A stretch of 13,477 bases of DNA from JBAXGE01 sp044344145 (GCA_044344145.1 JBIJDM010000053.1:1-13477); one strand, 5' to 3'; positions 6,447 to 13,477 are shown, counted from the first letter of the stretch. Notes: generated by a model from the sequence alone, not told the origin. A program made the numbers and translations.

Positions 6447-7819
6447 GGGCGGTTTCCTGACGCGTGTTGCCGCAGCGCGGCGGTGATGGTTTCCATACGC
6501 TTATGATAGTCCGCCTGCCACTGGCTGCGCAACTGAGTTTTGGTTTTGTCATCACGCTGGTAGGTTTTCACCATCTCCCCCAGTGCCGCATCCGCAAACG
6601 GCGGGGCCAGCAATTGCGCCACCAACTCCGGCGGATCACCTGCCCGGGCCAGCTCCATACGCAACCGCGCCAACTCGGGGTGATTATCAATCAACGTAAA
6701 ACGAATCAGGTCGCCAAGAATAAAGCCCCGCGTCCGGGCCAGATCCCGCACCACCTGCAACGGCGCGGGTGCGGTAAACGGATTCTGCGGGTCAATCAGT
6801 TTATCCCCCCCTTGCGTATAAACCTCCGGGCGGACACTCATCCGGGCCAACGCCCGATACTGCGGCCCGCCGGGCACGCCGGGTTTATAGACCCATAATT
6901 GCTGTCCCGCCGGCGACAGCACAAACGTCATGAACCGCCGGGCCAATTCCGGATTGGGGGCGCCTCTGAGCATGGCAATAGGATCGGAATCAAGACTCGA
7001 ACCACCCTCCGGCACGATAAACTCGACGAGTTTATCCCCCTGCCGCACCACCTGCATCCGGCCAAAGAAATCAATCACCACCCCCGCCGTGGCGTTTTCC
7101 GACCCAACTTCCTCCGCCGGTTGCGAACCGCCTTCGCGGATCGAATTGGCATTGGCAAACATGCCCGTCAAAATGCCCCAGCCCCGCTCCCAGCCATTGG
7201 CCTGCAGCACCAATTCATAGCACGTCTTCACCGAGCCGGACTTGCTCGGATCGCCCAGCGATAATTGCCCATGCCACGCCGGCGCGGCCACATCCGCCCA
7301 GAACCGCGGCCGCTGCAGCCCCAGTTCCTGCATCCGGGTTTTACTGACCACCAGCCCAAAGTAACTCATGGTCGAGCCATACCATTTGTCCTCGGGGCCG
7401 CGCAGAACCGTCCCCTGCACCGTCACCGGCAACTCCGCCAGCATGGCCGCATCCAGCGGCACCCCCGCACTGGCGGGACTGACAATAAAGTTTTTCGCGG
7501 CCAAGCGGTCAAATTCCGCCGAACCCCCGCCCCACACCAGATCATAATTACACGTCGGACTCTGGGAATATTGCCGTTCGAGATATTGGAAGATCGTGGA
7601 AGTCCCGCCGTGGTCGGGATAATTAACCTTGACCGTCTGACCGTAGGTTTGCTGATACCAGCGTTCAAAGGCGCTGGCGAACTCGGATTTAATCCGGCTG
7701 CCATGCGGCGAAACAATGCGCAGATTCTGCACCGAACCTTCCGACCGGCCGCAGGCCGAAGCCAGCCCCGCCAGCAGGACCAATCCCAGCCAACCTATCC
7801 AACGCCGTAGTGACCACAT
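6443..7819 (-). CDS. Extracellular solute-binding lipoprotein (ABC-type, family 1)
   Basis: I chose the ATG at 7819 (458 aa). The open frame extends upstream to 7942, but only from 7819 does the protein start with a signal peptide: basic LRRW, a hydrophobic core, then LASAC with C23 as likely lipidation site. AGGA lies about ten bases upstream of the ATG. Features of iron/anion-type solute-binding proteins include LRIVSPHGSRIKSEFASAFERWY, DLVWGGGSAEFDRL, GQLSLGDPSKSG and GVVIDFFGRMQVV. It is ~100 residues longer than typical FbpA-type proteins, with a helical C-terminal extension. No permease or ATPase gene lies nearby. The substrate cannot be told; ferric iron is one option. The next gene is the DUF4142 lipoprotein. 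Confidence 0.85.
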   Translation of the reverse strand: MWSLRRWIGWLGLVLLAGLASACGRSEGSVQNLRIVSPHGSRIKSEFASAFERWYQQTYGQTVKVNYPDHGGTSTIFQYLERQYSQSPTCNYDLVWGGGSAEFDRLAAKNFIVSPASAGVPLDAAMLAELPVTVQGTVLRGPEDKWYGSTMSYFGLVVSKTRMQELGLQRPRFWADVAAPAWHGQLSLGDPSKSGSVKTCYELVLQANGWERGWGILTGMFANANSIREGGSQPAEEVGSENATAGVVIDFFGRMQVVRQGDKLVEFIVPEGGSSLDSDPIAMLRGAPNPELARRFMTFVLSPAGQQLWVYKPGVPGGPQYRALARMSVRPEVYTQGGDKLIDPQNPFTAPAPLQVVRDLARTRGFILGDLIRFTLIDNHPELARLRMELARAGDPPELVAQLLAPPFADAALGEMVKTYQRDDKTKTQLRSQWQADYHKRMETITAALRQHASGNRP

Positions 7820-7996
7820 AACGCAAGCATCCTGTGCAAACCCGCGGGCAATCCAAGTAAGGTAATGATACGTCCAGTGCGTTGGGGATGAAAGCTGGCC
7901 CGGGGATGGCAACAACGCCTTAATATGGCTACGCTCGGGCATTTTTCCCCGCCCACTGGCAACTGGGGCTGGGGATGCTTATGCTAATAGGCTTGG

Positions 7997-8022
7997 GTTA
8001 CCGCCCATGGATGGCGGGTAAC
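7997..8022 (+). other. Hairpin in the trpG leader
   Basis: GTTACCGCC (7997-8005) pairs with GGCGGGTAAC (8013-8022), leaving one bulged G and a seven-base loop. It ends 12 bases before the Shine-Dalgarno AGGAAG (8035-8040). No T-run follows, so it is not a terminator. It could affect translation of the glutaminase gene, but no leader peptide or alternative structure was found. Confidence 0.35.
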
Positions 8023-8050
8023 AGAATGTCCCACAGGAAGTTCGGCCACT

Positions 8051-8626
8051 ATGATCATTCTGATTGATAACTACGACTCGTTCACCTACAACATCGTCCA
8101 ACGCATTGGCGAATTGGATGCCAAGCTGGATTTGCAGGTGATCCGCAACGACAAAACCACCGTCGCGGAATTGGCCGCCATGAATCCCACGCACGTGATT
8201 ATCTCGCCGGGGCCGTGTTCGCCCAAAGAGGCGGGGATCAGCAACGAGGTGCTCAAATACTTCGGCCCGCGCGTCCCCACGCTGGGCGTATGCCTGGGGC
8301 ATCAATGCATCGGCCATAGCTGGGGCGCCATCGTCGAACGCAACTGGCGTTTGATGCACGGGAAAACCTCCCCCATCCTGCATGATAACCAGGGCGTCTT
8401 TGCCAATCTGAGCAACCCCTTCCAAGCCACCCGCTACCACTCGCTGGTCATCCGCCCCGGCACGCTGCCCGCCGAATTCGTCGTCAGCGCCTGGACCGCA
8501 GAAAACGAAATCATGGGCGTACGCCACAAAACCTGGCCCCTGCATGGCGTTCAGTTCCACCCCGAATCGTTTTTAACCCCGGAAGGACCGACCATTTTGG
8601 GTAATTTTCTGGCCCTGCGGGCCTAA
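8051..8626 (+). CDS. trpG: Glutamine amidotransferase of anthranilate/aminodeoxychorismate synthase
   Basis: The 191-aa product is a class I glutaminase that frees ammonia from glutamine for a chorismate-using partner (TrpE or PabB). The N-terminus ILIDNYDSFTYNIVQ is diagnostic. The oxyanion region is ISPGPCSP (51-58). The nucleophile is C81 in GVCLGHQCIG, and H170 and E172 in QFHPES complete the triad. Length matches the family. TrpG and PabA cannot be separated by sequence alone, and one protein often serves both. AGGAAG lies ten bases before the ATG. No trpE/pabB partner is in the window, so it is an isolated gene here. Confidence 0.93.
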   Translation: MIILIDNYDSFTYNIVQRIGELDAKLDLQVIRNDKTTVAELAAMNPTHVIISPGPCSPKEAGISNEVLKYFGPRVPTLGVCLGHQCIGHSWGAIVERNWRLMHGKTSPILHDNQGVFANLSNPFQATRYHSLVIRPGTLPAEFVVSAWTAENEIMGVRHKTWPLHGVQFHPESFLTPEGPTILGNFLALRA

Positions 8627-8703
8627 GGGGCTAGATTAGTCCCGGTTTTTCGGTTAAGATTCGTCAAAATGTCCCTAAAGTATGGCAGATAAGGAGTTTT
8701 AAG

Positions 8704-8769
8704 ATGTCCACCAAGAAGAACAAACCGGTCAAGAAGTATGGCAAGAAAAAACGCGGCAAGCAGAGCTAA
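8704..8769 (+). CDS. 21-residue lysine-rich basic peptide
   Basis: ATG 8704 to TAA 8767-8769 encodes 21 residues, of which nine are Lys and one Arg (KKYGKKKRGK near the end). There are no acidic residues. A near-perfect Shine-Dalgarno AAGGAG (8691-8696) lies seven bases upstream, and hairpins including a clear terminator follow at once, so it looks like a real free-standing gene. It recalls tiny basic ribosome-associated proteins such as bTHX in composition, but I see no alignable motif. Nucleic-acid or ribosome binding is an inference from charge only. The promoter is not obvious in 8627-8690. Confidence 0.6.
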   Translation: MSTKKNKPVKKYGKKKRGKQS

Positions 8770-8824
8770 GCGTCATTTTTGACGCCCCCTGATCCCGTGC
8801 CCCGATTCGCGGCGCGGGTTTTTT
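8770..8824 (+). terminator. Intrinsic terminator after the small basic gene
   Basis: Stem CCCGTGCC (8794-8801) pairs with GGCGCGGG (8811-8818), one T-G pair, nine-base loop, followed by six T (8819-8824). A smaller hairpin, GCGTCA (8770-8775) with TGACGC (8780-8785), sits just before it, right after the stop codon. Confidence 0.8.
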
Positions 8825-8827
8825 GTC

Positions 8828-8855
8828 TTGACAGATACAGCGTAAAGATTAACAT
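8828..8855 (+). promoter_or_regulatory. Promoter of the STAS gene
   Basis: Consensus TTGACA (8828-8833) lies just after the preceding terminator. A 16-base spacer leads to TAACAT (8850-8855), a 4/6 match. The leader to the ATG at 8917 would be about 55 bases. Confidence 0.5.
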
Positions 8856-8916
8856 CCACACAGGCGATGGTGCGTAAGTTACCTTTTACGACCGATTTCG
8901 CCGGAGGAATTTGGAT

Positions 8917-9282
8917 ATGCTGCAAGATCAAACACGGCTGAAAGTCACCCGTTTGGGCAACGTCGTGCAGGTAGAGTTCACCAGCCGCAAGATCCTCGAT
9001 GAGGCCAACATCACCGAGATCGGCGACCAGCTCAATCAGATCATCGAACGCGAAGTGCTGCCCCTCGTGGTCATCTGCTTTGCCTCGGTGGATCATCTGT
9101 CGTCGGCGGCTCTCGGCACGTTGATTACGGTAAACCACAAGATCAAGAGCAAAAATGGAAAGTTGCGCCTCAGCGACATCAATCCCCAGATTTACGAAGT
9201 TTTCAACATCACCCGGCTGAATAAGTTATTCAAGATTATCCCCACCGCTAAAGAAGCCGTTGAGGACATCCAAAAGGCATAA
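8917..9282 (+). CDS. STAS-domain anti-sigma factor antagonist
   Basis: The ATG at 8917 (121 aa) is preferred over the in-frame TTG at 8911, because GGAGG (8903-8907) is nine bases before the ATG but only three before the TTG. The product is a single STAS domain of the SpoIIAA/RsbV type: RLGNVVQVEF, the phosphoacceptor-region loop VDHLSSAALGTLI (S62/S63 candidates), and NITRLNKLFKIIPTAKEAV at the end. These proteins bind a serine kinase and, when unphosphorylated, take it away from its sigma factor or effector. The RsbW-like kinase is the next gene, so the two probably form one switch. Confidence 0.9.
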   Translation: MLQDQTRLKVTRLGNVVQVEFTSRKILDEANITEIGDQLNQIIEREVLPLVVICFASVDHLSSAALGTLITVNHKIKSKNGKLRLSDINPQIYEVFNITRLNKLFKIIPTAKEAVEDIQKA

Positions 9283-9344
9283 ACCGCGTTTTTTATGGGT
9301 ATATGTCCCACTACGGTATACAATACCAAAGTGTCGGATTTAGC

Positions 9345-9373
9345 TTGGTTCGGATCTGACCGTTGGGTACAAT
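9345..9373 (+). promoter_or_regulatory. Possible promoter of the RsbW-like gene
   Basis: TTGGTT (9345-9350), a 17-base spacer and TACAAT (9368-9373) lie in the 161-base gap after the STAS gene. This would let the kinase be made separately from its antagonist. The start would be near 9380, with a ~64-base leader. Confidence 0.45.
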
Positions 9374-9443
9374 CGCAGATGGCAGGATGCCAGACGTGAA
9401 ATTTGCAGGACGCCGTAAGCTTTAGTATGAGAGCGTACAGGCC

Positions 9444-9932
9444 ATGAGCAACAAAGCACGCCGAAATCTCAAGTTGCAGAACCCTGCGGATGCCGCCTGG
9501 ACCACGGTGGTGTTTGATACCTGCCTCCAGCGTGCCCATCAGATTGAAGAAACGATTTTGTCCGCCTGCCGCGCCCACCACTTTGCCGACCATGATCTCT
9601 TTGCCCTGAAACTCGCCCTCGAAGAAGCCCTCGTCAACGCCGTCAAGCACGGCAACCAAAACGACCCCTGCAAAAAAGTCACTGTCCAATACCGCGTCAA
9701 CGATGCCCGTGTGGATGTGTCCATCGAAGATCAGGGCCCGGGCTTCAACCCCGCAGAATTACCCGATCCCACTTCCGCCGAACATCTGGAAGACTCACAC
9801 GGCCGCGGTATCCTGCTGATGCGGGCCTACATGAACAATGTGGTCTACAGCCCCAACGGGACGCGCGTCACCCTGACCAAGTTCAACGAAGGCGCCCACG
9901 AAACCACCGCCCACCGCCTCGCCTTGGGATAA
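9444..9932 (+). CDS. RsbW/SpoIIAB-like anti-sigma serine kinase (HATPase_c)
   Basis: The 162-aa product is a GHKL-type ATPase of the anti-sigma family. The N box is EEALVNAVKHGN (60-71), the G1 box EDQGPGF (95-101), and the G2 box SHGRGILLM (118-126). All ATP-contact motifs are intact. Such proteins phosphorylate a STAS partner and hold a sigma factor or other target when free of it. The STAS gene lies 161 bases upstream. No sigma factor or PP2C phosphatase gene is in the window. The Shine-Dalgarno is weak (AGG in ACAGGCC). The N-terminal ~20 residues are basic and outside the core fold. Confidence 0.9.
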   Translation: MSNKARRNLKLQNPADAAWTTVVFDTCLQRAHQIEETILSACRAHHFADHDLFALKLALEEALVNAVKHGNQNDPCKKVTVQYRVNDARVDVSIEDQGPGFNPAELPDPTSAEHLEDSHGRGILLMRAYMNNVVYSPNGTRVTLTKFNEGAHETTAHRLALG

Positions 9933-9980
9933 TTTTTTCCCGCCTGCCTTTTTCGCTGTCCATTTGTCTAACCCGTCAAC

Positions 9981-9986
9981 TATACT
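9981..9986 (+). promoter_or_regulatory. Possible -10 box for cdaA (leaderless start)
   Basis: TATACT (9981-9986) ends eight bases before the cdaA ATG, so transcription would start about two bases before the start codon. No Shine-Dalgarno is present. The -35 region is poor (TGTCCA at best), which keeps confidence low. Confidence 0.3.
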
Positions 9987-9994
9987 AAAGACTT

Positions 9995-10846
9995 ATGGCC
10001 CAGTTTCTATACCAATATTGGACGCGCCTTAGTTCCTACCAGCCCTGGATTGTGCTGGTGGAACTGCTGCTCATTGGCCTCGTGGTCCATGCCATTATCT
10101 GGTTCCTGCGCGGCACACGCGGGGCCCGCGTGATCAAAGGCACCATCCTGTTTCTGGCTCTGCTCTATGTGGTGATCGAACTGTCGGGCGATCGCCTCAA
10201 CCGCGTGGAATTCGTCTACAGCCGTCTGCTCTTGTTCATGTCGCTGGCCACCGTGGTGGTGTTCCAGCCGGAACTGCGCCGCGCCCTGACGCGGTTGGGC
10301 GAAACGCGCTTGTTCAAATCGGTGCCCAATCCCAGCCGCAGCATCGTGCCGGTACTGGTCAAACATGCCCAATATTGTGCCCGCAACCGCATCGGTTCGC
10401 TGGTGGCCATCGAACGCGGCGTGGGGCTGGGCACACTGGTGGAAAGCGGTACGCAGATCAATGCCCAACTGACGGAAGAATTGCTCAATACCATTTTCTG
10501 GCCCGGTTCGATTCTGCATGATATGGGCGTGGTGATCCGCAGCGGTAAAGTCTCCGCCGCCGGGGTCCAGTTCCCGCTCTCCGATGATGCCGAATTACCT
10601 CAGGAACTCGGTTCGCGCCACCGCGCCGCCCTCGGCCTGAGCGAAGAATCCGACGCCCTGGTGATTGTGGTCTCGGAAGAAACCGGGATTATTTCCGTGG
10701 CCGATAACGGCCATCTGATCCGGCAACTCTCGCCGGAAACTTTGGAAGCCCTGCTGCTGGAACGTCTGGACAGTTCCGGCCAGGCACTGTTGGGCCGGCA
10801 CACCGATCCCGCCGGAAAAACCGATGATTCGCAGGCCGCCGCTTAA
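9995..10846 (+). CDS. cdaA: Diadenylate cyclase CdaA
   Basis: The 283-aa product makes the second messenger c-di-AMP from two ATP at the membrane. Three hydrophobic segments (~17-37, 49-64, 76-92) precede a DisA_N cyclase domain (~95-250). The family marks are VVVFQPELRRAL, LVAIERGVGL, GSILHDMGVVI (D176) and the RHR triplet at 208-210 followed by AALGLSEESDALVIVVSEETG. The usual DGA motif reads DMG here, while the spacing of 32 residues from Asp to RHR is normal. Length fits CdaA (~270-285). No Shine-Dalgarno is seen. cdaR follows after eight bases. A short polar tail (263-283) extends past the domain. Confidence 0.93.
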   Translation: MAQFLYQYWTRLSSYQPWIVLVELLLIGLVVHAIIWFLRGTRGARVIKGTILFLALLYVVIELSGDRLNRVEFVYSRLLLFMSLATVVVFQPELRRALTRLGETRLFKSVPNPSRSIVPVLVKHAQYCARNRIGSLVAIERGVGLGTLVESGTQINAQLTEELLNTIFWPGSILHDMGVVIRSGKVSAAGVQFPLSDDAELPQELGSRHRAALGLSEESDALVIVVSEETGIISVADNGHLIRQLSPETLEALLLERLDSSGQALLGRHTDPAGKTDDSQAAA

Positions 10847-10854
10847 GGGAATTT

Positions 10855-11904
10855 ATGTCGTTACGCTGGAGCCAACATTTACGCCTGCTGCCGGTCACCA
10901 TCGTGGTGACGATCCTGGTTTGGATGTACGCCGAAGCGCAATTCTCGGACAGTCAGGAAGACCTGCGCGTCACGCTGGAATTCCATTCCGCCACGCCCAC
11001 CCAGGCCATCGAAGTCAGCGAACCCGCCAACCATCAATACCGCATCAGCGTCACCGGCAGCCGGAATAATGTGGATGAATTCCGCCGGCAATCGCTGGGC
11101 ACCTTGGTGGTCACCGAACGGCAACGGGCGGGCCTGATCTTTAGTGTGCCGGAAACCAAGGAAAGTGAAATCCGGCTGGATAGCATCGCGCTGCTCAATC
11201 AAATGCCCCGTTTTCGCGATCGGGGAATTACCATCGTATCTGCGGACCCGCCCACCACAGTAATTAATACGGATCAGATGGAAAAACGAACCCTCCCAAT
11301 TCGGGTTCGTGCCGGGGTGGCGCTGAAACAGGCCACCTTGACGCCGGACCGGGCCGTGGTGCATATTCCCCGCGGCAAATTACTGGAAATCGGCGGCGTG
11401 GACGCCGTGCAGGTCTGGGCGCTGCCCGCCCGGGATTTGAATAATGCCAAGCCTGAAACCGATCTGCAGGTCCCCGCCCGGCTGCAAGTCGAGTACCCCG
11501 GCCGCAACGACGAACGCATAACCGTCAGCCCCACGCAGGTTACCCTGCAGGCCCGCACCGCCGAACAAAAGGCCGTGGCCCTGGCGCTGGATGACATTCC
11601 CGTCTGGGTCAGCGGCCCCTCGAGTATGCTGGCCCGGTATCAGGTGGTGCTGGAACCACGCTTCGTCAAAATTGACCTTACTGGCACGCCCGAGGCCCTC
11701 CAACGCGTGCGGAATCTGGCCGCCACCATGCCCCGTGGCGAGGCCGCCCATGGCGTGCGGGCGTTCCTGGATTTGGATGTGGCGGACAATGCCAACGGCA
11801 CAATGCGCCCCCGGACTGTGCGTTGGGCGCTACCGGAAGGGCTGGAAGCCATCGGTACACCACCGGTAGTACAATTCCGGCTGCTTGCGGTGCCAACCAA
11901 CTGA
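10855..11904 (+). CDS. cdaR: CdaR/YbbR-like regulator of diadenylate cyclase
   Basis: The 349-aa product has one N-terminal membrane anchor (~10-26, LLPVTIVVTILVWMYAEA) and an outer part built of repeated YbbR-type beta domains. Examples are DLRVTLEFHS, NHQYRISVTGSRNNVDEF, ILPR-like strands near TLPIRVRAGV, and VEYPGRNDERITVSPTQVTLQAR. In Firmicutes the homologous CdaR binds CdaA and controls its activity. AAGGGA overlaps the cdaA stop codon and lies four bases before this ATG, so translation is probably coupled. The glmM gene that often follows cdaAR is absent; an HU gene comes next. Confidence 0.88.
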   Translation: MSLRWSQHLRLLPVTIVVTILVWMYAEAQFSDSQEDLRVTLEFHSATPTQAIEVSEPANHQYRISVTGSRNNVDEFRRQSLGTLVVTERQRAGLIFSVPETKESEIRLDSIALLNQMPRFRDRGITIVSADPPTTVINTDQMEKRTLPIRVRAGVALKQATLTPDRAVVHIPRGKLLEIGGVDAVQVWALPARDLNNAKPETDLQVPARLQVEYPGRNDERITVSPTQVTLQARTAEQKAVALALDDIPVWVSGPSSMLARYQVVLEPRFVKIDLTGTPEALQRVRNLAATMPRGEAAHGVRAFLDLDVADNANGTMRPRTVRWALPEGLEAIGTPPVVQFRLLAVPTN

Positions 11905-11963
11905 GGTATCGCTTGTCAACTCGCAACAATAGACGAGAAAACAAGTTACGCATATTTTCAGGC

Positions 11964-11992
11964 TTGACGTTTGCCCCACTTACGGGGATGAT
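11964..11992 (+). promoter_or_regulatory. Possible promoter of the HU-family gene
   Basis: TTGACG (11964-11969), a 17-base spacer and GATGAT (11987-11992, 4/6) lie in the 130-base gap after cdaR. The leader to the ATG would be about 36 bases, with AGGGA near 12020 as a distant ribosome site. Confidence 0.4.
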
Positions 11993-12034
11993 ACCGACTG
12001 ATTTATCAAGCTTATTGGGTAGGGATGAAGCGCC

Positions 12035-12367
12035 ATGGCTACGCTGACGAAAAAAGAATTGATCGAACGCATCGCGGACACAACCGGGCAAAAACGGGCC
12101 GCGGTCAAGTTGATCGTCCAGTCCACCTTCGACCACATGATCGCGGAGTTGCTCAAGGGCAACCGTCTGGAGTTCCGCGACTTCGGCGTATTCGAAGTCC
12201 GCGGCCGCGCCCCCCGCGTCGCCCAGAACCCCAAGACCCTCCAGCGCGTGCAGGTGCCCCAGAAGCGCACCGTGAAATTCAAGGTCGGCCGTCTGCTCAA
12301 GCAGAAGATGGCCGCTCTACCGCCGGACCCCGTGCCGTCGGCCAATCCGACGACCAATCCCAGCTAA
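12035..12367 (+). CDS. HU/IHF-family DNA-binding protein
   Basis: The 110-aa product is a histone-like protein that bends and compacts DNA as a dimer. The N-terminal helices (TKKELIERIADTTGQKRAAV) and the signature RDFGVFEVRGRAPRVAQNPKT (~48-68, beta arm) are clear, then VKFKVGRLLKQK. HU is usually about 90 residues; a Pro/Asn-rich tail (PPDPVPSANPTTNPS) adds ~15. HU and IHF subunits cannot be told apart with certainty, though RAPRVAQNPKT is IHF-like. It has its own likely promoter, and the BioF-like gene starts 12 bases after its stop. Confidence 0.92.
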   Translation: MATLTKKELIERIADTTGQKRAAVKLIVQSTFDHMIAELLKGNRLEFRDFGVFEVRGRAPRVAQNPKTLQRVQVPQKRTVKFKVGRLLKQKMAALPPDPVPSANPTTNPS

Positions 12368-12379
12368 AGGCAACCGGCC

Positions 12380-13477
12380 ATGGCGCATGGTCTCGACGCC
12401 TGGTATCACCGCCTCCATCAGCAGCTCCAAGCCCGCCACACCAACCATTTGTATCGGCGCCTGCAACCATTGCAATCCGCCACCGGCCCGGAAGTGGTCT
12501 ACGCGGGCCAAACCCTGATTCAATTTTGCTCCAATAATTATCTGGGCCTCGCGGATCATCCCAAAGTGTGTGAAGCCGTCCAACTGGCCATCCGGCAGTA
12601 TGGCTGGGGCGCGGGCGCCTCGCGCCTGGTCGCCGGGTCACTCGCCCCCGTGCATGATCTGGAAGCGGCCTTAGCAGAATTCAAACATACCGAAGCGGCA
12701 CTGGTCTTTCCCACGGGCTATATGGCGAATATGGGCGTGCTGACAGCGCTGGCGGGAACGGGCGATTTGATTGTCGCCGACAAGCTCAACCATGCGTCAC
12801 TGCTGGATGCCGGCGCGGCCAGTGCGGCCACGCAGCGCACCTTCCCACATCGTAACTATGCCCGGGCGCACGAATTGCTCCAACGCACCGAAGCGGGCCG
12901 GCAATCATTTCTCGTTTCCGATACGGTCTTCTCGATGGACGGCGATGTGGCGGAGTTGCCCGCGCTGGTGCGGCTGGCCGCAGCGCAGCAGAGCGTGCTG
13001 ATTGTGGATGATGCCCACGGCACCGGCGTGCTGGGGTTGCATGGCCAAGGCGCTGCCGAAGCGCAGGGCGTGGCCGCGGAAATTCCCATCACCATCGGCA
13101 CCCTGTCCAAAGCCCTCGGCAGTCTGGGCGGATTTGTGGCCGGCCCGCGCTGCGTGATCGAAACTTTGATCAACACCGCACGGTCACTGATTTACACCAC
13201 CGGCATCCCCGCGGCCTGTGCCGCCGCGGGACTGGCCGCGCTGCAATTGGTCCAGACCGAACCCGACCGCCGGCAGCGCGTCATGCATCTGGCCGACCTA
13301 GTGCGCACCGAACTGCGCCGTCTCGGCTTCGCCTGCGGCGATTCCGTCACGCCCATTATTCCCGTACTCATGCACACCGCAGCCCGGGCACTGGCGGCCA
13401 GTGACATGCTCAAACAGCGCGGTCTCCTGGTCCCCGCCAGCCGGCCCCCCCCCGGCCGCCCCCCCGGGGCGCGCCCG
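12380..13477 (+). CDS. bioF: 8-amino-7-oxononanoate synthase-like PLP enzyme (partial, 3' end missing)
   Basis: The frame is open for 366 codons to the window edge. It is an alpha-oxoamine synthase, PLP-dependent, joining an amino acid to an acyl-CoA or acyl-ACP. Key parts are FCSNNYLGLADHP (49-61), GAGASRLVAGS (77-87), FPTGYMANMGVL, SDTVFSMDGDVAEL, VDDAHGTGVLG (209-219; D210/H213 at the cofactor) and TLSKALGSLGG, where K244 forms the Schiff base. Overall it looks more like BioF than KBL, but substrate choice is not proven. AAGG is about nine bases before ATG. The start is 12 bases after the HU gene, suggesting co-transcription. The last ~12 residues depart from the expected RPPTVPxGxxRLR motif, in a C/G-only stretch that is probably bad sequence. 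Confidence 0.8.
   Translation, partial: MAHGLDAWYHRLHQQLQARHTNHLYRRLQPLQSATGPEVVYAGQTLIQFCSNNYLGLADHPKVCEAVQLAIRQYGWGAGASRLVAGSLAPVHDLEAALAEFKHTEAALVFPTGYMANMGVLTALAGTGDLIVADKLNHASLLDAGAASAATQRTFPHRNYARAHELLQRTEAGRQSFLVSDTVFSMDGDVAELPALVRLAAAQQSVLIVDDAHGTGVLGLHGQGAAEAQGVAAEIPITIGTLSKALGSLGGFVAGPRCVIETLINTARSLIYTTGIPAACAAAGLAALQLVQTEPDRRQRVMHLADLVRTELRRLGFACGDSVTPIIPVLMHTAARALAASDMLKQRGLLVPASRPPPGRPPGARP

Noticed and set aside
7820..7942. 41-codon N-terminal extension of the solute-binding protein
   Set aside because: It would bury the lipoprotein signal peptide that begins at the Met encoded at 7819.
7979..8560. 193-codon open frame antisense to the glutaminase gene
   Set aside because: It overlaps a gene with an intact catalytic triad, and its product has no recognisable domain; long antisense frames are common in GC-rich coding DNA.
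9317..9324. TATACAAT as a promoter -10 after the STAS gene
   Set aside because: No matching -35 lies 16-18 bases upstream; TTGGTT-17-TACAAT at 9345-9373 is better.
10007..10519. 170-codon open frame antisense to cdaA
   Set aside because: Its His/Gln-rich product is typical of a reversed membrane-protein gene; cdaA is clearly real.
12025..12537. 170-codon frame overlapping the HU gene and the start of bioF
   Set aside because: It is an out-of-frame shadow; both HU and BioF frames carry family signatures.
1..13477. CRISPR array
   Set aside because: No regularly spaced short repeats or cas genes were seen.

Overview
The window looks like chromosomal DNA from an uncultured or draft-genome planctomycete-like bacterium. 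The hints are two DUF4339 (GYF_2) membrane proteins, a gene tail ending in a WVDFYR-type C-terminus (a type I associate with planctomycete hypothetical proteins, from memory), and a CdaA/CdaR plus STAS/RsbW-like core set. The phylum is an inference; no rRNA or marker gene settles it. The last ~30 bases are an odd C/G-only stretch that looks like poor sequence at a contig edge.

Region 1 (1-4076) is visibly more AT-rich and accessory. Three co-directional minus-strand genes (428-aa membrane protein, 344-aa GYF_2 protein, 238-aa GYF_2 protein) follow one near-consensus promoter (3650-3678). The cassette lies between two diverged 122-bp copies of the same gene tail (9-130 and 3787-3908). The second copy has no usable upstream reading frame and is a remnant. 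The 428-aa protein has a cytoplasmic polyproline tail, and its two operon partners carry GYF-type domains, which in eukaryotes bind proline-rich peptides. This is the best candidate here for an undescribed system.

Region 2 (4077-5830) holds a lone AAA ATPase with a DUF4143-type C-terminus. A perfect bidirectional terminator follows, then tRNA-Ser(CGA) and tRNA-Thr(CGT), transcribed leftward from their own promoter.

Region 3 (5853-7819) is a leftward pair of lipoproteins coupled by an ATGA overlap: an extracellular solute-binding protein and a DUF4142 protein.

Region 4 (8051-13477) runs rightward: a TrpG/PabA-type glutaminase, a 21-aa lysine-rich peptide gene with a strong SD and terminator, a STAS anti-sigma antagonist, an RsbW-like kinase, diadenylate cyclase CdaA with CdaR next to it, an HU-family protein, and a BioF-like enzyme cut by the window edge. 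The STAS/kinase pair suggests partner-switching control of a sigma factor or other target, and CdaA/CdaR make and control c-di-AMP.
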